Part shown: piece by piece, positions 23,825-32,996 of the stretch
Layout of the letters: every line of letters starts with the position of its first letter
Position numbering within the stretch: the first letter of the stretch is position 1
From: Alcanivoracaceae bacterium
GTDB lineage: Bacteria; Pseudomonadota; Gammaproteobacteria; Pseudomonadales; Alcanivoracaceae
DNA: 35,835 nt
Direction: 5' to 3'
Assembly (NCBI GenBank): GCA_002706085.1
Contig: PAJO01000026.1
Span: 82,831 to 118,665, forward strand
Position numbers and translations under genes: made by a program
Notes under the pieces: model-generated
What the model saw: the letters and a program-made list of their open reading frames with translations, nothing else
The model's database searches: none
What the model was told of the DNA's origin: nothing

Positions 23825-24021
23825 GGCTATCGTCCAGAACCCCTGAAAAGCTTTAGGCTAGGGGAATTCGACGGGCATGGAAAGCGTTGGCAGACCAGGA
23901 TGTCAGACCTATACTTTGGGATAGGTGCCAACTAGTTCAAAATTCGTATGCATGTTTGTGTGATACGGTATAAATATCAAAACAATCGTCCCAATGAAGC
24001 GGGTTCATCGCTGGGGGTTCC

Positions 24022-26256
24022 ATGTCCAATGTCACCAAACTCACGCCTGTGACCGGTAAGGCGGCGCCAAGCCAGCTGCCGCGTCCGCTGGAAAAGGTCC
24101 GTGATAGCTACCTGAAGCTGGTGTGTGCCTATCTGAGTGACATGCTGGATGGCGCTGATGATGCGCTCTATGACCTGGCGGAAAAAGAAACCGACAGCGA
24201 GCGCGAGCGTTATTTCGAGGCCATGCGCGAGCTGCGTATTCAGAGGGCGGGGCTGGAAACCGGATTTCGTCAGTCCCTGGCCAACCAGTTTCAGAACCTC
24301 AAGAAACAGCCGGATACGCCTTCAGCACTGGATACCCCGGTGGATCTGGATTCGCTCAGTCTGGTGAATGAAGACGAACTGGAAACCTCGGTCGCGTTGG
24401 ACAACATGGCGCGCCGTGCCCGTAATGGCTGCGATGAGCAGATGCGAGTGCTTACTCACCGCATGGAGTACATGCTGGAAGGTAAGCTATCTCTTTCTGA
24501 AAAGAATAATCCCCTAGAACCCCGCCAGTTGGTATCGGCCTTTAACGAGGGTCTGGAAAAACTCTCTATTGATATCAAGGCGCGCCTGATCGTGCTCAAG
24601 CTGTTTGAGCGTGAAGTGATGGCGGAAACCGGCTATATGGTGTCTGAGGCAAACAAGGTGCTGATTGATGCGGGTGTTCTGCCTGACATGAAATCTGCGC
24701 CCATTGCCCCTGCCCGTAAACCGGGAGCCCGCTCGTTGGGGCGTTCTGCTGAGCCCGGCGAAAATGCCACCCTGGGTGGTGGTCAGATGAACGACCAGAT
24801 GTTTGGCTTGCTGCAAGAGCTGCTGGTCACCATGCGTGGCATGCAGGGCGGTGTTGCCCCTTCTGGCGGTGGCCCGGGTAACGCCGCAGCCGTGAATGCG
24901 CCCATGGCGGTGATGCAAAATGGCGTTCCCTACCTGAACGGTGCGCCAGTCGCCAACCCTGCCTCGGTTCACCAGGTCAGTTCTGATGACCTGCTGGGGG
25001 TGTTAAACCGCTTGCAGCGGGTAGAGCGTAGCTTGGATGAACAGGATGGTGAGCGGGTCACCCTGAAAGAAGACCTGTCCGAGATGCTCGACACCGAGCA
25101 TGGCGAAGCCATTCATGCGCTGGATCAAGCGGATGATGATGTCATTAATCTGGTGTCCATGCTGTTTGACTTCATTCTGGATGACGATGGCTTGCCGTCG
25201 GATATCAAGGCATTGTTGGGGCGCTTGCAGATTCCGCTGCTGAAAGTGGCCATCACCGACAAGTCGTTTTTCAGCAATGACAATCACGAAGCGCGGCAGC
25301 TGCTCAACATGCTTGCCCGGGCGGGCTGTCAGTGGGATCCCCAGCAAGGGATCCAGGATGATTTGTATCAGCGGATTAATCAGGCAGTTCATCGAATCAT
25401 TGACGACTTCGAGGACGATGCCAGCCTGTTTTCCTCCCTTTTGCAGGAATTTCAGCAATTTTTCGATGGGCAGAAGTCTCGCTCTGAAAAGGTGGAGCAG
25501 CGTGTTCGCGAAGCGGAAGAAGGCAAGGCCCGCGCAGAGCAGGCCCGCCATGAAGTGGTCGCCGTGCTGGACAAGCGCATGGCGGGCCGCAAGTTGCCGG
25601 ATGTGGTGGTGCGATTGCTCCGCCAGGGCTGGCAGCAGGTGTTGTACCTGACCTGGCTGCGCGAGGGGGATGACAGCAGCGAATGGCAGCAGCAGGTGAA
25701 GGTGGTGGATGCGGTGGTCTGGAGTGTGTTGGAACACCGTGATCAGGCGGCACTGGAAAAGCTCAAGGCGCTCAGCCCGAAACTGTTGAAAACCCTGCAC
25801 GCCGGGCTGGTCCGCATCAGCTACGACGAAGCCGAAACCCGCCAGTTGCTGGTGTCCTTCCGCGATGTGCACCAGCAGTTGTTGAAAGGGCTCCAGACAG
25901 AACGGGTAGCGGTGGCCCCCGAGGTCGTTGCCGAGCCTGAGCCGGAAAAGGCCAGCCTGCCCGAGAATCATTTCCTGGTGAAAAAGGCCTCCCAGCTGGC
26001 CCCTGGTCAGTGGATCGAGCTGCTGGAGGGGAATGAGCCCCGGCGCGCCAAGCTGGCCGCCAATATCCGTTCTGGCGTGAAACTGGTCTTCACTAACCGC
26101 AGGGGGATCAAGGTGCAGGAATTCTCTGCTTACAGCCTTGCCGTTGCCCTGCATGAAGGGACTGCTAAACTCATTGAGGAAGGCGCCCTGTTTGACCGGG
26201 CCCTGGAAGCTGTCATCGGTGATTTGCGCAAGATGCAGGCAGGCATGCAACACTAA
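24022..26256 (+). CDS. DUF1631 family protein
   Basis: A 744-residue soluble protein of the DUF1631 family, function unknown. The family look comes from the N-terminal region (LPRPLEKVRDSYLKLVCAYLSDMLDGADDALYDLAEKE in consecutive pieces, residues 20-60) and from helical stretches ending with DFILDDDGLPSDIKALLGRLQIPLLKVAI near residue 380. A Gly/Pro-rich linker (about 225-310) separates the two parts, and a charged helix near 485-525 looks coiled-coil-prone. The C-terminal 100 residues resemble a PilZ-like beta domain (PGQWIELLEGNEPRRAKLAANI), which could bind cyclic di-GMP, but I see no clear RxxxR motif. From memory, pseudomonads carry such a gene near nadC/ampD. A TATAAA lies about 48 bases upstream. 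Confidence 0.82.
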   Translation: MSNVTKLTPVTGKAAPSQLPRPLEKVRDSYLKLVCAYLSDMLDGADDALYDLAEKETDSERERYFEAMRELRIQRAGLETGFRQSLANQFQNLKKQPDTPSALDTPVDLDSLSLVNEDELETSVALDNMARRARNGCDEQMRVLTHRMEYMLEGKLSLSEKNNPLEPRQLVSAFNEGLEKLSIDIKARLIVLKLFEREVMAETGYMVSEANKVLIDAGVLPDMKSAPIAPARKPGARSLGRSAEPGENATLGGGQMNDQMFGLLQELLVTMRGMQGGVAPSGGGPGNAAAVNAPMAVMQNGVPYLNGAPVANPASVHQVSSDDLLGVLNRLQRVERSLDEQDGERVTLKEDLSEMLDTEHGEAIHALDQADDDVINLVSMLFDFILDDDGLPSDIKALLGRLQIPLLKVAITDKSFFSNDNHEARQLLNMLARAGCQWDPQQGIQDDLYQRINQAVHRIIDDFEDDASLFSSLLQEFQQFFDGQKSRSEKVEQRVREAEEGKARAEQARHEVVAVLDKRMAGRKLPDVVVRLLRQGWQQVLYLTWLREGDDSSEWQQQVKVVDAVVWSVLEHRDQAALEKLKALSPKLLKTLHAGLVRISYDEAETRQLLVSFRDVHQQLLKGLQTERVAVAPEVVAEPEPEKASLPENHFLVKKASQLAPGQWIELLEGNEPRRAKLAANIRSGVKLVFTNRRGIKVQEFSAYSLAVALHEGTAKLIEEGALFDRALEAVIGDLRKMQAGMQH

Positions 26257-26324
26257 CCGGGAGTGCCTGCCTGGGTTCCCGCACGCCGCTGACACCCGTC
26301 ATTGCAGACAAGGAGTTGGCGCGG

Positions 26325-26891
26325 GTGCTTACCCTCACCGGACATCGACTGGATCAGGCACATTGGTGCCCCTCTCCCAATTTTAACGATCGTCCCGACC
26401 CCGACGATATCTCCCTGCTGGTGATCCACAACATCAGTCTGCCCCCGGGGCAGTTCGGTGGCCCCTGGATTCCGGCGCTTTTCAACAACGCGTTGGACCC
26501 GGATGCGCACCCCTATTTTCGGGAAATCCATGAGCTGCGGGTGTCCTCCCATTTCCTTATTCGTCGCGATGGCAGCCTGTTGCAGTTTGTCCCTTGTGAC
26601 AAACGCGCCTGGCATGCGGGAGTGTCGCAGTTTGAACAGCGCGACAACTGCAATGATTACTCTATTGGGGTGGAGCTCGAAGGGGCGGATACGGTCCCCT
26701 ATGAAGCCGCGCAGTACCGCTCGCTGGCCGCGCTCACCGTGTTGCTCCAGCAACACTATCCGGCGATCACTGACCCGCGCATCACAGGCCATGAACATAT
26801 CGCGCCGGGGCGAAAAACTGATCCAGGCCCGGCATTTCAATGGGCCCGTTACCGTGACGATCTGGTCCGTTTCAGGGAGGAAATGGCATGA
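26325..26891 (+). CDS. ampD: 1,6-anhydro-N-acetylmuramyl-L-alanine amidase AmpD
   Basis: This cytoplasmic zinc amidase removes the peptide from anhydro-muropeptides during cell-wall recycling. In species with AmpR/AmpC its loss raises beta-lactamase. Start is set to GTG 26325: AAGGAG at 26310-26315 is 9 bases before it, while an in-frame TTG at 26316 abuts the ribosome-binding site. The protein has 188 residues. Zinc ligands are His35 (LLVIHNIS), His156 (TGHEHIAPGRKTDPG) and Asp166. Catalytic residues Glu117 (GVELEG) and Lys164 are present. It overlaps ampE by 4 bases (ATGA), so the two are translationally coupled. Confidence 0.95.
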   Translation: MLTLTGHRLDQAHWCPSPNFNDRPDPDDISLLVIHNISLPPGQFGGPWIPALFNNALDPDAHPYFREIHELRVSSHFLIRRDGSLLQFVPCDKRAWHAGVSQFEQRDNCNDYSIGVELEGADTVPYEAAQYRSLAALTVLLQQHYPAITDPRITGHEHIAPGRKTDPGPAFQWARYRDDLVRFREEMA

Positions 26892-27730
26892 AGTTTCTGG
26901 TGTTGATTCTGGTGCTGGGATTGCGTCGTCTGGAAGTCAGTTGGCCTCAGTGGCTTACGCTGCGAAGCCGTCACCAGACATGGCTTCAGAGTCTGGGTAA
27001 CCGGTTGGGTAATGGGCCCTTGCTCTATCTACTGGCGGTGTTGCTGCCGGCAGTGTTATTGGCGTTGCTGGGGTGTGCGTTACAGGGGTTCTGGGCGCAG
27101 TGGCTGTGGTTGTTGATAGCTCTGCTGGTGCTTGTCTGGTTAATGGGCGGGCAAAGTGAGTTTCGGCATGTGGATGAGCTTCTGGTGCGTGGACGCATGA
27201 ATGACCCGGAAGGGTTCGCTGCCTTGGCCAGTGAAGAATTTGGTGTGACAGGCGATCCCACCGAGACGGCCTATCAAGAGCAATTATCCGAGCGTGCCCT
27301 GGCGCGTGAGTTTCGTGTCTTTGCGGTGATCTTCTGGTTGATGGTGCTGGGTTTGCCCGGGGCCTTTCTGTGGGTGATGAATCAGGCCTGGTTGCAACGG
27401 GTTGGGGTGGAGTCCTCTGCGATCGCGACCCTGCATCGCTGGATGAGCTGGCCAGTGCAACGGTTACTGGTGCTTAGCATGGCGCTGGCGGGGGATTTTG
27501 CCGCTGTCATGGATAGCATGCGGCATCGCTGGTTTTCTCTGGCCAATAGCGACGAGGCTGCTGCCAGCCTGCTGCTGGATGCTGCCAGGGCCGCATCGGA
27601 CCTCAGTCCCATTGACGAACAGAGTTCATTGCTTGAGCGCATGCAGCCGATGGAAGAATTACAGGGCCTGGTGTTGCGCTGCGTGGCGATCTGGTTGATC
27701 GCCTGCGCGCTCTGGGTATTGCTGGCCTGA
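26888..27730 (+). CDS. ampE: AmpE-like inner-membrane protein
   Basis: A 280-residue membrane protein of the AmpE/CobD-like family, coded with ampD and overlapping it by 4 bases. Hydrophobic segments lie near residues 2-11, 42-60, 67-85, 142-165 and 262-279. The N-terminal half contains the family-like LLLALLVL...GQSEF..HVDELL region. AmpE was first described as a sensory or signalling partner in beta-lactamase induction, but its molecular role is still unclear. The next gene is aceE, as in E. coli where aroP and pdhR lie between; neither is found here. Confidence 0.9.
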   Translation: MKFLVLILVLGLRRLEVSWPQWLTLRSRHQTWLQSLGNRLGNGPLLYLLAVLLPAVLLALLGCALQGFWAQWLWLLIALLVLVWLMGGQSEFRHVDELLVRGRMNDPEGFAALASEEFGVTGDPTETAYQEQLSERALAREFRVFAVIFWLMVLGLPGAFLWVMNQAWLQRVGVESSAIATLHRWMSWPVQRLLVLSMALAGDFAAVMDSMRHRWFSLANSDEAAASLLLDAARAASDLSPIDEQSSLLERMQPMEELQGLVLRCVAIWLIACALWVLLA

Positions 27731-27800
27731 CTTTGGTCGCATGGTGGAGCAGTGACGCTCGCGCTAGTCTAACGCCATGAAAACTGATGCTTTTCGTCAT

Positions 27801-27831
27801 TTGACCCGCCGGTCACCCCGGCTAGTATAAA
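27801..27831 (+). promoter_or_regulatory. Candidate sigma-70 promoter for aceE
   Basis: TTGACC (27801-27806) stands as -35. TAGTAT (16-base spacer, 27823-27828) or TATAAA (19-base spacer, 27826-27831) serves as -10, about 100 bases before the aceE ATG. No PdhR-type palindrome was recognised around it. Confidence 0.55.
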
Positions 27832-27932
27832 TGACAACGAGTGATCCGCTCGGCCCAGACACCCTTGGGTTTTTTGCGGTTTTGCAGTGATCCTGCAAGG
27901 CCGCCTGGCTACGCGAAAAAGGACGCACGCCC

Positions 27933-30605
27933 ATGCAGAAACGCAGTTTTTTTGATGATATGGATCCCGCTGAAACACGGGAATGGCTGGACGCACTGGA
28001 ATCAGTGGTCGAGCGGGAAGGCCCGGAACGGGCTGCCTGGCTTCTCGACGTCATTGCCAACGAAGCCCAGGAACAGGGCATCCACCGTACCCATCTCAAC
28101 ACCCCCTACCTCAACACCATTTCCCCGCAAGACGAAGCCTCCATTCCCGGTGATGTATTCATGGAACGCCGTATCCGTTCCCTGGTGCGCTGGAATGCGC
28201 TTGCCATGGTGATGCGGGCAAACATGAACAACGACGATGAACTGGGTGGCCATATTGCTTCCTTCGCTTCGTCGGCCACCCTGTATGACGTGGGGTTCAA
28301 CCATTTCTTCCGGGCCCCCAGCGATGAAAACGAAGGGGATCTGGTGTTCTTTCAGGGTCACTCGGCGCCGGGCGTGTATGCGCGGGCCTACCTGGAAGGC
28401 CGTATCAATGAAGATCAGCTGGATAACTTCCGTCGGGAAGTGGACGGTCAGGGCCTGTCGTCCTATCCGCATCCCTGGCTGATGCCGGACTTCTGGCAAT
28501 TCCCCACCGTGTCCATGGGGCTTGGGCCGATCCAGGCCATCTATCAGGCCCACATTATGAAGTACCTGCAGAACCGCGAGCTGATCCAGAAGGACAACCG
28601 CAAGGTGTGGGCCTTCATGGGCGATGGCGAGATGGACGAGCCGGAATCCCTCGGTGCGCTGGCTTTGGCCGGCCGCGAGAAGCTGGATAACCTGGTGTTT
28701 GTGGTCAACTGTAACCTGCAACGTCTGGATGGCCCGGTACGGGGTAACGGCAAGATCATTCAGGAACTGGAAGGCGTGTTCCGTGGTGCCGGCTGGAATG
28801 TGATCAAGGTGGTCTGGGGGCGTTTGTGGGATCCCCTGCTTGAAAAAGATAACCAGGGCCTGCTGCGCCGCCGTATGGAAGAGTGCGTGGATGGTGAGTA
28901 TCAGGCCTACAAGAAGAACGGCGGCGCCTACACCCGCGAGCATTTCTTCGGCGCCTATCCGGAGCTGAAGGAATTGGTGGCGCACATGTCCGACGAGGAC
29001 ATCTATCGCCTCAACCGTGGTGGCCATGACCCGTTCAAGGTGTACGCGGCTTACCATGAGGCCACCAAGCACACCGGGCGTCCCACCGTGATTCTGGCCA
29101 AGACCGTAAAAGGCTATGCCACCGGTGCTGGTGAGGCGGTGAACAAGACCCACCAGATGAAGAAGCTGGATCTGGAAAGTCTCAAGGAATTCCGCGACCG
29201 GTTCGACATGCCTTTTACCGACGAGCAACTCAAGGACGTGCCTTACTACCGGCCGGACCCTGAGTCAGCGGAACTGCGCTACATGAATGAACAGCGCAAC
29301 AAGCTGGGTGGATACATGCCAGTGCGTCGTCAGCAGGCCAGTCAGGCGCTGACCATTCCGGGCCTTGATGTGTTTGCCAGTTTTCTGGAAGGCAGTGGTG
29401 ATCGCGAAATCTCCACCACCATGGCCTTTGTTCGCATGATGAGTGCGCTGATCAAGGACAAGCAGATTGGCGACCGGGTGGTGCCGATTGTGCCCGATGA
29501 GGCCCGCACCTTCGGGATGGAAGGGCTGTTCCGTCAGCTGGGGATCTATTCTTCCGGCGGTCAGAAGTACGAGCCGGAAGATGCTGGCCAGGTGATGTAT
29601 TACCGCGAAGACAAAAAGGGTCGCATCCTGGAAGAGGGCATCAACGAAGCGGGGGCCATGTCCGGCTGGCTGGCAGCGGCCACCAGCTACAGCGTGCACA
29701 ACTTTGCCCTGATTCCGTTCTACATCTACTACTCCATGTTCGGCTTCCAGCGTATCGGCGATCTGGCCTGGGCGGCAGGTGACAGCCAAGCCCGAGGCTT
29801 CCTGCTGGGTGCCACCGCTGGCCGTACCACGCTCAACGGCGAAGGCCTGCAACATCAGGATGGCCACAGCCATATTCTGGCGGGCACCATCCCCAACTGT
29901 GTCAGCTACGATCCGACCTACAGCTACGAGCTGGCGGTGATCCTGCACGATGGCCTCAAGCGCATGTACGAAGACAACGAAAAAGTCTTCTACTACCTGA
30001 CACTGATGAACGAGAACTACGTGCATGGCGCCATGCCGGAAGGGGCCGAAGAAGGCATCCGCCGCGGCATGTACCTGCTGCGCGAAGGCAAGGGCAAGAC
30101 CAAGAAGTCGCCACGGGTTCAGCTGCTGGGCAGTGGCACCATCCTGCGAGAAGTGGAGGCTGCCGCCGAGCTGCTGCGCGAGGACTTTGGTATCGCGGCG
30201 GACGTGTGGAGCGTCACCAGCTTCAATGAACTGCGTCGTGAAGGTATCCAGAAAGACCGTGATGAGCTGCTCCATCCGGACAGCGAGCGCGAGCAGAACT
30301 GGGTCGAGAAATGCCTGGATGGCCGCGAAGGCCCGGTGATCGCATCGACCGATTACATGCGCAGCTTTGCCGACCAGATTCGTCCCTGGGTGAAATCCCC
30401 TTACTCCGTGTTGGGCACCGACGGCTTCGGCCGCAGTGACTCGCGCCAGAAGTTGCGTCACTTCTTTGAGGTGGACCGTCACTTCGTGGTGCTGGCGGCG
30501 CTGAACGCGCTGCGCAAGGAAGGCAAGGTGGATGCGGCTACCGTGAAGCAGGCCATCGAAAAATACGGCATCGATACGGATAAACCGTATCCGGTGATGC
30601 ATTAA
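27933..30605 (+). CDS. aceE: Pyruvate dehydrogenase E1 component AceE (homodimeric)
   Basis: This thiamine-diphosphate enzyme decarboxylates pyruvate and acetylates the lipoyl groups of AceF. The 890-residue length is typical of the single-chain E1 of gammaproteobacteria. The ThDP motif GDGEMDEPESLGALALAGRE starts near residue 230 and ends in VVNCNLQRLDGPVRGN. Family blocks include HSAPGVYARAYLEGR and LMPDFWQFPTVSMGLGP in the first half, PDEARTFGMEGLFRQLGIYSSGGQ near residue 520, and GRTTLNGEGLQHQDGHSH near 635. The N-terminal AceF-contact region (MQKRSFFDDMDPAETREW) is intact. AAGGA precedes the ATG. A sigma-70-like promoter is upstream, and the downstream partner aceF is displaced by a DUF559 gene and repeats. 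Confidence 0.98.
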   Translation: MQKRSFFDDMDPAETREWLDALESVVEREGPERAAWLLDVIANEAQEQGIHRTHLNTPYLNTISPQDEASIPGDVFMERRIRSLVRWNALAMVMRANMNNDDELGGHIASFASSATLYDVGFNHFFRAPSDENEGDLVFFQGHSAPGVYARAYLEGRINEDQLDNFRREVDGQGLSSYPHPWLMPDFWQFPTVSMGLGPIQAIYQAHIMKYLQNRELIQKDNRKVWAFMGDGEMDEPESLGALALAGREKLDNLVFVVNCNLQRLDGPVRGNGKIIQELEGVFRGAGWNVIKVVWGRLWDPLLEKDNQGLLRRRMEECVDGEYQAYKKNGGAYTREHFFGAYPELKELVAHMSDEDIYRLNRGGHDPFKVYAAYHEATKHTGRPTVILAKTVKGYATGAGEAVNKTHQMKKLDLESLKEFRDRFDMPFTDEQLKDVPYYRPDPESAELRYMNEQRNKLGGYMPVRRQQASQALTIPGLDVFASFLEGSGDREISTTMAFVRMMSALIKDKQIGDRVVPIVPDEARTFGMEGLFRQLGIYSSGGQKYEPEDAGQVMYYREDKKGRILEEGINEAGAMSGWLAAATSYSVHNFALIPFYIYYSMFGFQRIGDLAWAAGDSQARGFLLGATAGRTTLNGEGLQHQDGHSHILAGTIPNCVSYDPTYSYELAVILHDGLKRMYEDNEKVFYYLTLMNENYVHGAMPEGAEEGIRRGMYLLREGKGKTKKSPRVQLLGSGTILREVEAAAELLREDFGIAADVWSVTSFNELRREGIQKDRDELLHPDSEREQNWVEKCLDGREGPVIASTDYMRSFADQIRPWVKSPYSVLGTDGFGRSDSRQKLRHFFEVDRHFVVLAALNALRKEGKVDAATVKQAIEKYGIDTDKPYPVMH

Positions 30606-30610
30606 AAACA

Positions 30611-30731
30611 GCCCTCTCCCTGTCCCTCTCCCGCAAGCGGGAGAGGGGACCTTTCAGTAAGGCAAGGGACATGCCTTCAGGTTGGTTTGCTCCCCTCTCC
30701 CACTTGTGGGAGAGGGGCTGGGGGAGAGGGC
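30611..30731. repeat. REPIN-like doublet of CCCTCTCCC/GGGAGAGGG repeats between aceE and the DUF559 gene
   Basis: The first copy (30611-30650) contains an 11-bp stem CCCTCTCCCGC/GCGGGAGAGGG (30624-30634, 30637-30647). The second (30690-30731) is the same repeat in opposite orientation, with a 12-bp stem CCCCTCTCCCAC/GTGGGAGAGGGG (30692-30703, 30706-30717). Head-to-head copies about 40 bases apart mimic REPINs. The doublet begins six bases past the aceE stop. Confidence 0.92.
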
Positions 30732-30759
30732 GCTTTTCATTCGATCAAGGACGATTGCA

Positions 30760-31191
30760 ATGGAAGAAACAAAACGGAAGCAAGGGGCTTCCCGTTCTTT
30801 AACAGCACGAGCACGAGATTTACGAAGCCGGCAAACAGAAGCCGAGCAAAGGCTCTGGTATCACCTGCGTGCAGGCCGCTTTATGGGAATCAAGTTCAAG
30901 AGACAAAAACCCATAGGCAATTACATCGTAGATTTTGTGTCGTCTTCGCATCGCTTGATCATCGAACTGGATGGAGGTCAGCATGCGGAGCAGCAGGAGT
31001 ACGATCGTCGCAGGGATGCTTGGTTACGCTCCCAGGGCTACGAGGTCGTACGTTTCTGGAATCATCAGGTACTGACTGAGACCCAGTCAGTACTGGAAGC
31101 GGTTCGGCAGACAATTCAGGCGCTGTCGACTGTTTCCTCTGACTCCGTTCCCCCATGCGGGAAGGGAGAAATAACCAGTAAGGGTTCGTGA
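30760..31191 (+). CDS. DUF559 (Vsr/PD-(D/E)xK-like) endonuclease-domain protein inserted in the pdh operon
   Basis: A 143-residue protein with the full DUF559 pattern: [45 protein letters not shown], then an aspartate-rich stretch and [13 protein letters not shown]. Asp58, Glu69, Asp71 and His75 are candidates for a Vsr-like nuclease centre. The family is predicted to cleave DNA, but its biological role is not established. The start is ATG 30760 with AAGGA at 30748-30752; a longer frame would translate the upstream palindrome. The last 19 or so residues are coded by what looks like a decayed repeat copy, so the gene is flanked by the same repeat at both ends. It ends one base before aceF and keeps operon orientation. 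Transfer together with its repeat is likely. Confidence 0.88.
   Translation: MEETKRKQGASRSLTARARDLRSRQTEAEQRLWYHLRAGRFMGIKFKRQKPIGNYIVDFVSSSHRLIIELDGGQHAEQQEYDRRRDAWLRSQGYEVVRFWNHQVLTETQSVLEAVRQTIQALSTVSSDSVPPCGKGEITSKGS
31148..31168. repeat. Decayed palindrome at the DUF559 3' end
   Basis: TTCCC (31148-31152) and GGGAA (31159-31163), followed by GGGAG, resemble a degraded copy of the CCCTCTCCC-type repeat. It lies inside the last codons of the DUF559 gene, about 25 bases before aceF. Similarity is suggestive only. Confidence 0.4.
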
Positions 31192-31192
31192 T

Positions 31193-32854
31193 ATGGCTAA
31201 AAGCATGATTCAGGTTCCCGATGTGGGCAGCAGTGATCCTGTTGACGTCATCGAGATCAGCGTAAAAGTCGGCGATACCATCGCTGCGGAAGATACCATT
31301 GTGGTGCTGGAATCCGACAAGGCCACAGTGGAAGTCCCGGCTCCGAAAGCCGGCAAGGTCACTGCCATCAACGTGAAGGTGGGGGACCGGGTCAAGGAAG
31401 GGGATGACCTGCTGGAGGTCGAGGCCGATTCAGGGGCGGACGACAACGCCCCGTCGCAGGAAGAAGCAACAACTGACACGCCAACCGAGCAGGAAACCGC
31501 TCCTCAGGCAGAGACTGAGGAGGCACCAGCCAGGTCAGCCAGCCGCACGGAATCGCGCACGGAAACCGTGACGGTGCCGGACCTGGGTGATATCGATGGT
31601 GCCGAGATCATCGAAGTGAGTGTGGCGGCAGGGGATGTGCTGGAGGCCGAGCAGGTGATCGCGGTGCTGGAATCCGACAAGGCATCGCTGGAAATCCCGG
31701 CGCCCCAGGCGGGCACCGTGGAGTCCGTGATCATCAAGGTGGGTGACAAGGTCAGTACCGGTGATCCCTTGCTGACGCTGGCGGTATCCGGTGGTGATGT
31801 GGCGCCCGAGGCGAAAGAAAACACCGCAATGTCGTCTGCTTCTGTATCGCAGACCAGTGCCTCCGATAAACAGGAACAGAACAAGCAGGAGCAGGCCAAA
31901 CCCGCGCAGACCTCCACCGCTATTCCCGCAGCGGCAAACTCTCCCGGCAAGGCGGTTCATGCCGGGCCGGCGGTGCGCAAGCTGGCCCGGGAAATGGGCG
32001 TGGATCTGGGGCAGGTTCCGGGAACAGGTCCCAAGGACCGTATCCTCAAAGAGGATGTGCATGCCTGGGTCAAACAGCGTCTGGAATCACAGAGCGCGCA
32101 GGCAACCGGCAGTGGTGGAATGTCGCTGGATCTGCCGGACATCGATTTCAGCCAGTTTGGGGATGTCGAGCGCGAAGAGCTGAACAAATTGCGCAAGGTG
32201 TCTGCCCAGAATCTGCACCGCTCCTGGTTGACCATTCCCCATGTGACCCAGCATGACAATGCGGATATCACTGACCTGGAAGCCTTCCGCAAGCAGCAGA
32301 ACAAGGCGCTGGAACGGGAAGGCGTCAAGCTCACCATGCTGGCGTTTCTGGTGGCCGCTTGTGCCAAGGCGCTGAAGGAGTTTCCACGCTTCAATAGTTC
32401 TCTTGAGAACAGTGGCGAAGCCCTGATTCACAAGCACTACATCAACATCGGTATTGCGGTGGATACCCCCAATGGTCTGGTGGTGCCGGTGATCAAGGAT
32501 GCGGACAAGAAAACCCTGAAAGAAATCGCCCAAGAAATGGGCGAGCTGGCGGAGAAGGCGCGCAATCGCAAACTGACCCCGGCGGACATGAAGGGAGGTA
32601 CGTTCAGTATCTCGTCGCTGGGCGGTATTGGTGGCACGGCGTTTACGCCCATTGTGAACTGGCCTGAAGTGGCCATCCTCGGGGTGAGCCGTTCGGACAT
32701 GCAACCGGTGTGGGATGGCAATCAGTTTGTCCCGCGGCTGACCTTGCCGTTGAGTTTGTCCTATGACCACCGTGTCATTGATGGGGCAGATGCGGCACGG
32801 TTTACCACTTATCTGAGCCAGTTGTTGTCAGATATGCGGCGGGTGTTGTTGTAG
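31193..32854 (+). CDS. aceF: Pyruvate dehydrogenase E2, dihydrolipoyl acetyltransferase AceF
   Basis: This core subunit of the pyruvate dehydrogenase complex carries acetyl groups from AceE to CoA. It has 553 residues. Two lipoyl domains are visible, with modified lysines Lys43 and Lys163, each in an ESDKA motif, separated by a Glu/Ala/Thr-rich swinging linker. The peripheral-subunit-binding domain lies around 258-293 ([20 protein letters not shown]). The catalytic domain follows, ending in the signature [12 protein letters not shown] with His526 and the DG pair near 530. E. coli has three lipoyl domains and pseudomonads two. The ribosome-binding site AAGGG is at 31180-31184. No lpd follows; a long hairpin ends the unit. 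Confidence 0.97.
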   Translation: MAKSMIQVPDVGSSDPVDVIEISVKVGDTIAAEDTIVVLESDKATVEVPAPKAGKVTAINVKVGDRVKEGDDLLEVEADSGADDNAPSQEEATTDTPTEQETAPQAETEEAPARSASRTESRTETVTVPDLGDIDGAEIIEVSVAAGDVLEAEQVIAVLESDKASLEIPAPQAGTVESVIIKVGDKVSTGDPLLTLAVSGGDVAPEAKENTAMSSASVSQTSASDKQEQNKQEQAKPAQTSTAIPAAANSPGKAVHAGPAVRKLAREMGVDLGQVPGTGPKDRILKEDVHAWVKQRLESQSAQATGSGGMSLDLPDIDFSQFGDVEREELNKLRKVSAQNLHRSWLTIPHVTQHDNADITDLEAFRKQQNKALEREGVKLTMLAFLVAACAKALKEFPRFNSSLENSGEALIHKHYINIGIAVDTPNGLVVPVIKDADKKTLKEIAQEMGELAEKARNRKLTPADMKGGTFSISSLGGIGGTAFTPIVNWPEVAILGVSRSDMQPVWDGNQFVPRLTLPLSLSYDHRVIDGADAARFTTYLSQLLSDMRRVLL

Positions 32855-32861
32855 GGGTACC

Positions 32862-32907
32862 CCCAGAACGAAGAAAGCCGGCAAGCGCCGGCTTTCTTCG
32901 TTCTGGG
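32862..32907 (+). terminator. Perfect 21-bp hairpin terminator after aceF
   Basis: Bases 32862-32882 are exactly complementary to 32887-32907 around an AAGC loop. The inner part (AAAGCCGGC/GCCGGCTTT followed by CTTC) looks like an ordinary terminator; the outer 12 bp extend it. It starts 7 bases past the stop. Confidence 0.85.
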
Positions 32908-32910
32908 CGG

Positions 32911-32987
32911 GTCTGACGTCGGGCGACAAACCCGTCACCTCAAATTGATCCTTAAAGCTTTTCAGGTTTTAGCGTCAGACGTCCGAC
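32911..32987. repeat. Two short GTCNGAC heptad pairs between aceF and the spy-like gene
   Basis: GTCTGAC-GTCGGGC (32911-32924) and GTCAGAC-GTCCGAC (32974-32987) are two-unit versions of the heptad family. The second is a near-palindrome, 14 bp with one mismatched pair. Confidence 0.65.
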
Positions 32988-32996
32988 CACACCCTG

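Noticed and set aside
23842-23855. 14-base match CCTGAAAAGCTTTA in inverted orientation at 32954-32967
   Set aside because: A match of this length is expected about by chance in a window of this size, and neither flank extends it.
23825-24021. Glycine riboswitch in front of the AGCS symporter
   Set aside because: No paired gcvT-type aptamer pattern was recognisable in the 197-base gap.
30682-30759. Longer N-terminus of the DUF559 protein beginning at 30682
   Set aside because: Those codons translate the palindromic repeat itself, and ATG 30760 has a good ribosome-binding site and begins the family domain.
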